Below the pieces are notes generated by a model, which was not told the origin of the DNA, did no database searches, and saw only the letters and a program-made list of their open reading frames with translations. The translations under genes were made by a program, and so were the position numbers. Below are positions 5,215-5,824 of a stretch of 5,824 bases of DNA, piece after piece. Location of the stretch: assembly GCA_017553065.1 (NCBI GenBank), contig JAFZND010000068.1, positions 1 to 5,824 of the forward strand. The letters are read 5' to 3'. The stretch is from Clostridia bacterium (GTDB taxonomy: Bacteria; Bacillota; Clostridia; Christensenellales; UBA1242). Numbering within the stretch: the stretch's first letter is position 1; every line of letters starts with the position of its first letter.

Positions 5215-5824
5215 GTTTTAGTTGTTTATTTGGTTTATATAGTAGCATAGTCATAGCATTTAATATGGCCACAATGGATACCCCCACGTCACCAACAACT
5301 GCCCACCAAAGACTAGATATACCACAAACACCCATTACCATAATAGCTACCTTTACGCCTAATGCAAACACAACATTTACCACGCTTACAAGGCGTGTGC
5401 GTTTTGCAATTTTAATTGCGCTAGTGATGCTAGATAGTGTGTCGTTTAATAAAACTACATCGCCAGCTTCAATAGCAACATCTTGACCAAATTTACCCAT
5501 AGCAATACCCACATCACTAAGCATAAGCACAGGGGCATCATTTATGCCATCGCCAACATACGCCACTTTACCTTTGGTATCTTTTAATATGTTTTGCAAT
5601 ATTTCCACTTTGTTTTCTGGCAACAAATTAGCATAATATTCATCAATGCCAAGTTCTTTTGATACACTGCTTGCAATATCTTCTGAGTCACCTGTTAGCA
5701 TCACTATATGTTTTACACCAACAGATTTAATTGTGTTAATATCATATTTTACATTTTCTTTTAGGGCATCTGCAATAAGTACATAGCCCGCGTATTCACC
5801 ATTTATTGCAAGATATACAACGAC
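5195..5824 (-). CDS. Heavy-metal P-type ATPase (Zn/Cd/Pb type), C-terminal part
   Basis: The frame is open to the right edge, so only the last 209 residues are present. Visible residues: DALKENV (19-25) at the place of the family's DPLRP-like turn; MLTGD (42-46), the hinge of the phosphorylation domain; GDGINDAP (91-98), which binds magnesium; then SDVGIAMG (103-110). The last two membrane helices follow, FALGVK (153-158) and LWWAVVGDVG (172-181). K158 and D179 are 21 residues apart, like K693 and D714 of E. coli ZntA, which supports a Zn(II)/Cd(II)/Pb(II) exporter (P1B-2) over a copper pump. The tail is short and charged (KPNKQLKQKDTNH). The catalytic DKTGT and any N-terminal metal-binding domain lie outside the window. 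The GTG at 5702-5704 is an internal valine codon, not a start. The gene ends within its terminator and is transcribed separately from metG. Confidence 0.9.
   Translation of the reverse strand, partial: VVVYLAINGEYAGYVLIADALKENVKYDINTIKSVGVKHIVMLTGDSEDIASSVSKELGIDEYYANLLPENKVEILQNILKDTKGKVAYVGDGINDAPVLMLSDVGIAMGKFGQDVAIEAGDVVLLNDTLSSITSAIKIAKRTRLVSVVNVVFALGVKVAIMVMGVCGISSLWWAVVGDVGVSIVAILNAMTMLLYKPNKQLKQKDTNH

Noticed and set aside
5195..5704. ATPase gene starting at the GTG at 5704 as a complete 169-residue protein
   Set aside because: The frame is open upstream to the window edge with P-type ATPase sequence (DALKENV), and the protein would lack the catalytic aspartate. The GTG is an internal valine codon.
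1..5824. Mobile element, CRISPR array, tRNA or rRNA genes
   Set aside because: No transposase or integrase frame, no spaced direct repeats and no tRNA or rRNA-like sequence were seen; base composition looks even across the window.

Overview
The window is AT-rich, and every supported gene lies on the minus strand, so transcription runs from the right edge to the left. Strong Shine-Dalgarno sites (AAGGAG, AGGAG), short hairpin-plus-U terminators, sigma-A-type promoters and the protein families point to a low-GC Gram-positive (Firmicutes), most likely an uncultured gut-type Clostridia relative. That lineage is an inference, since no rRNA is present. The standard genetic code fits: TAG, TGA and TAA all serve as stops at family-expected lengths.

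Layout in transcription order. (1) 5824-5195: C-terminal 209 residues of a heavy-metal P-type ATPase of the Zn/Cd/Pb group, ending inside its own terminator. (2) 5180-4963: a strong promoter and a leader of about 183 nt. It folds into a 12-bp hairpin and then a classic intrinsic terminator placed before the coding start, so it looks like an attenuator. It is neither a T-box nor a recognised SAM riboswitch. (3) 4962-2959: a divergent methionyl-tRNA synthetase with an intact HIGH motif and a degenerate KMSKS loop, followed by a terminator. (4) 2907-193: a promoter and a two-gene operon with a 4-base ATGA overlap. The first gene is an OlsB/hemolysin-type GNAT N-acyltransferase. The second is a 639-residue fusion of a VTT (DedA/TMEM41-like) membrane domain, a PlsC-type acyltransferase, a four-cysteine zinc ribbon and a C-terminal domain. 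A terminator closes the operon. (5) 152-1: a promoter, a ribosome site and the first 30 codons of a small membrane protein that runs off the left edge.

The most interesting unit is the two-gene operon. An OlsB-type N-acyltransferase plus a PlsC-type O-acyltransferase is the enzyme pair that makes ornithine, glycine and related aminolipids in other bacteria. Here the second acyltransferase is fused to a domain family that includes lipid scramblases and lipid-carrier transporters. This suggests, as inference only, a compact machine that makes a phosphorus-free aminolipid and moves it across the membrane. The metG leader is the second point of interest.
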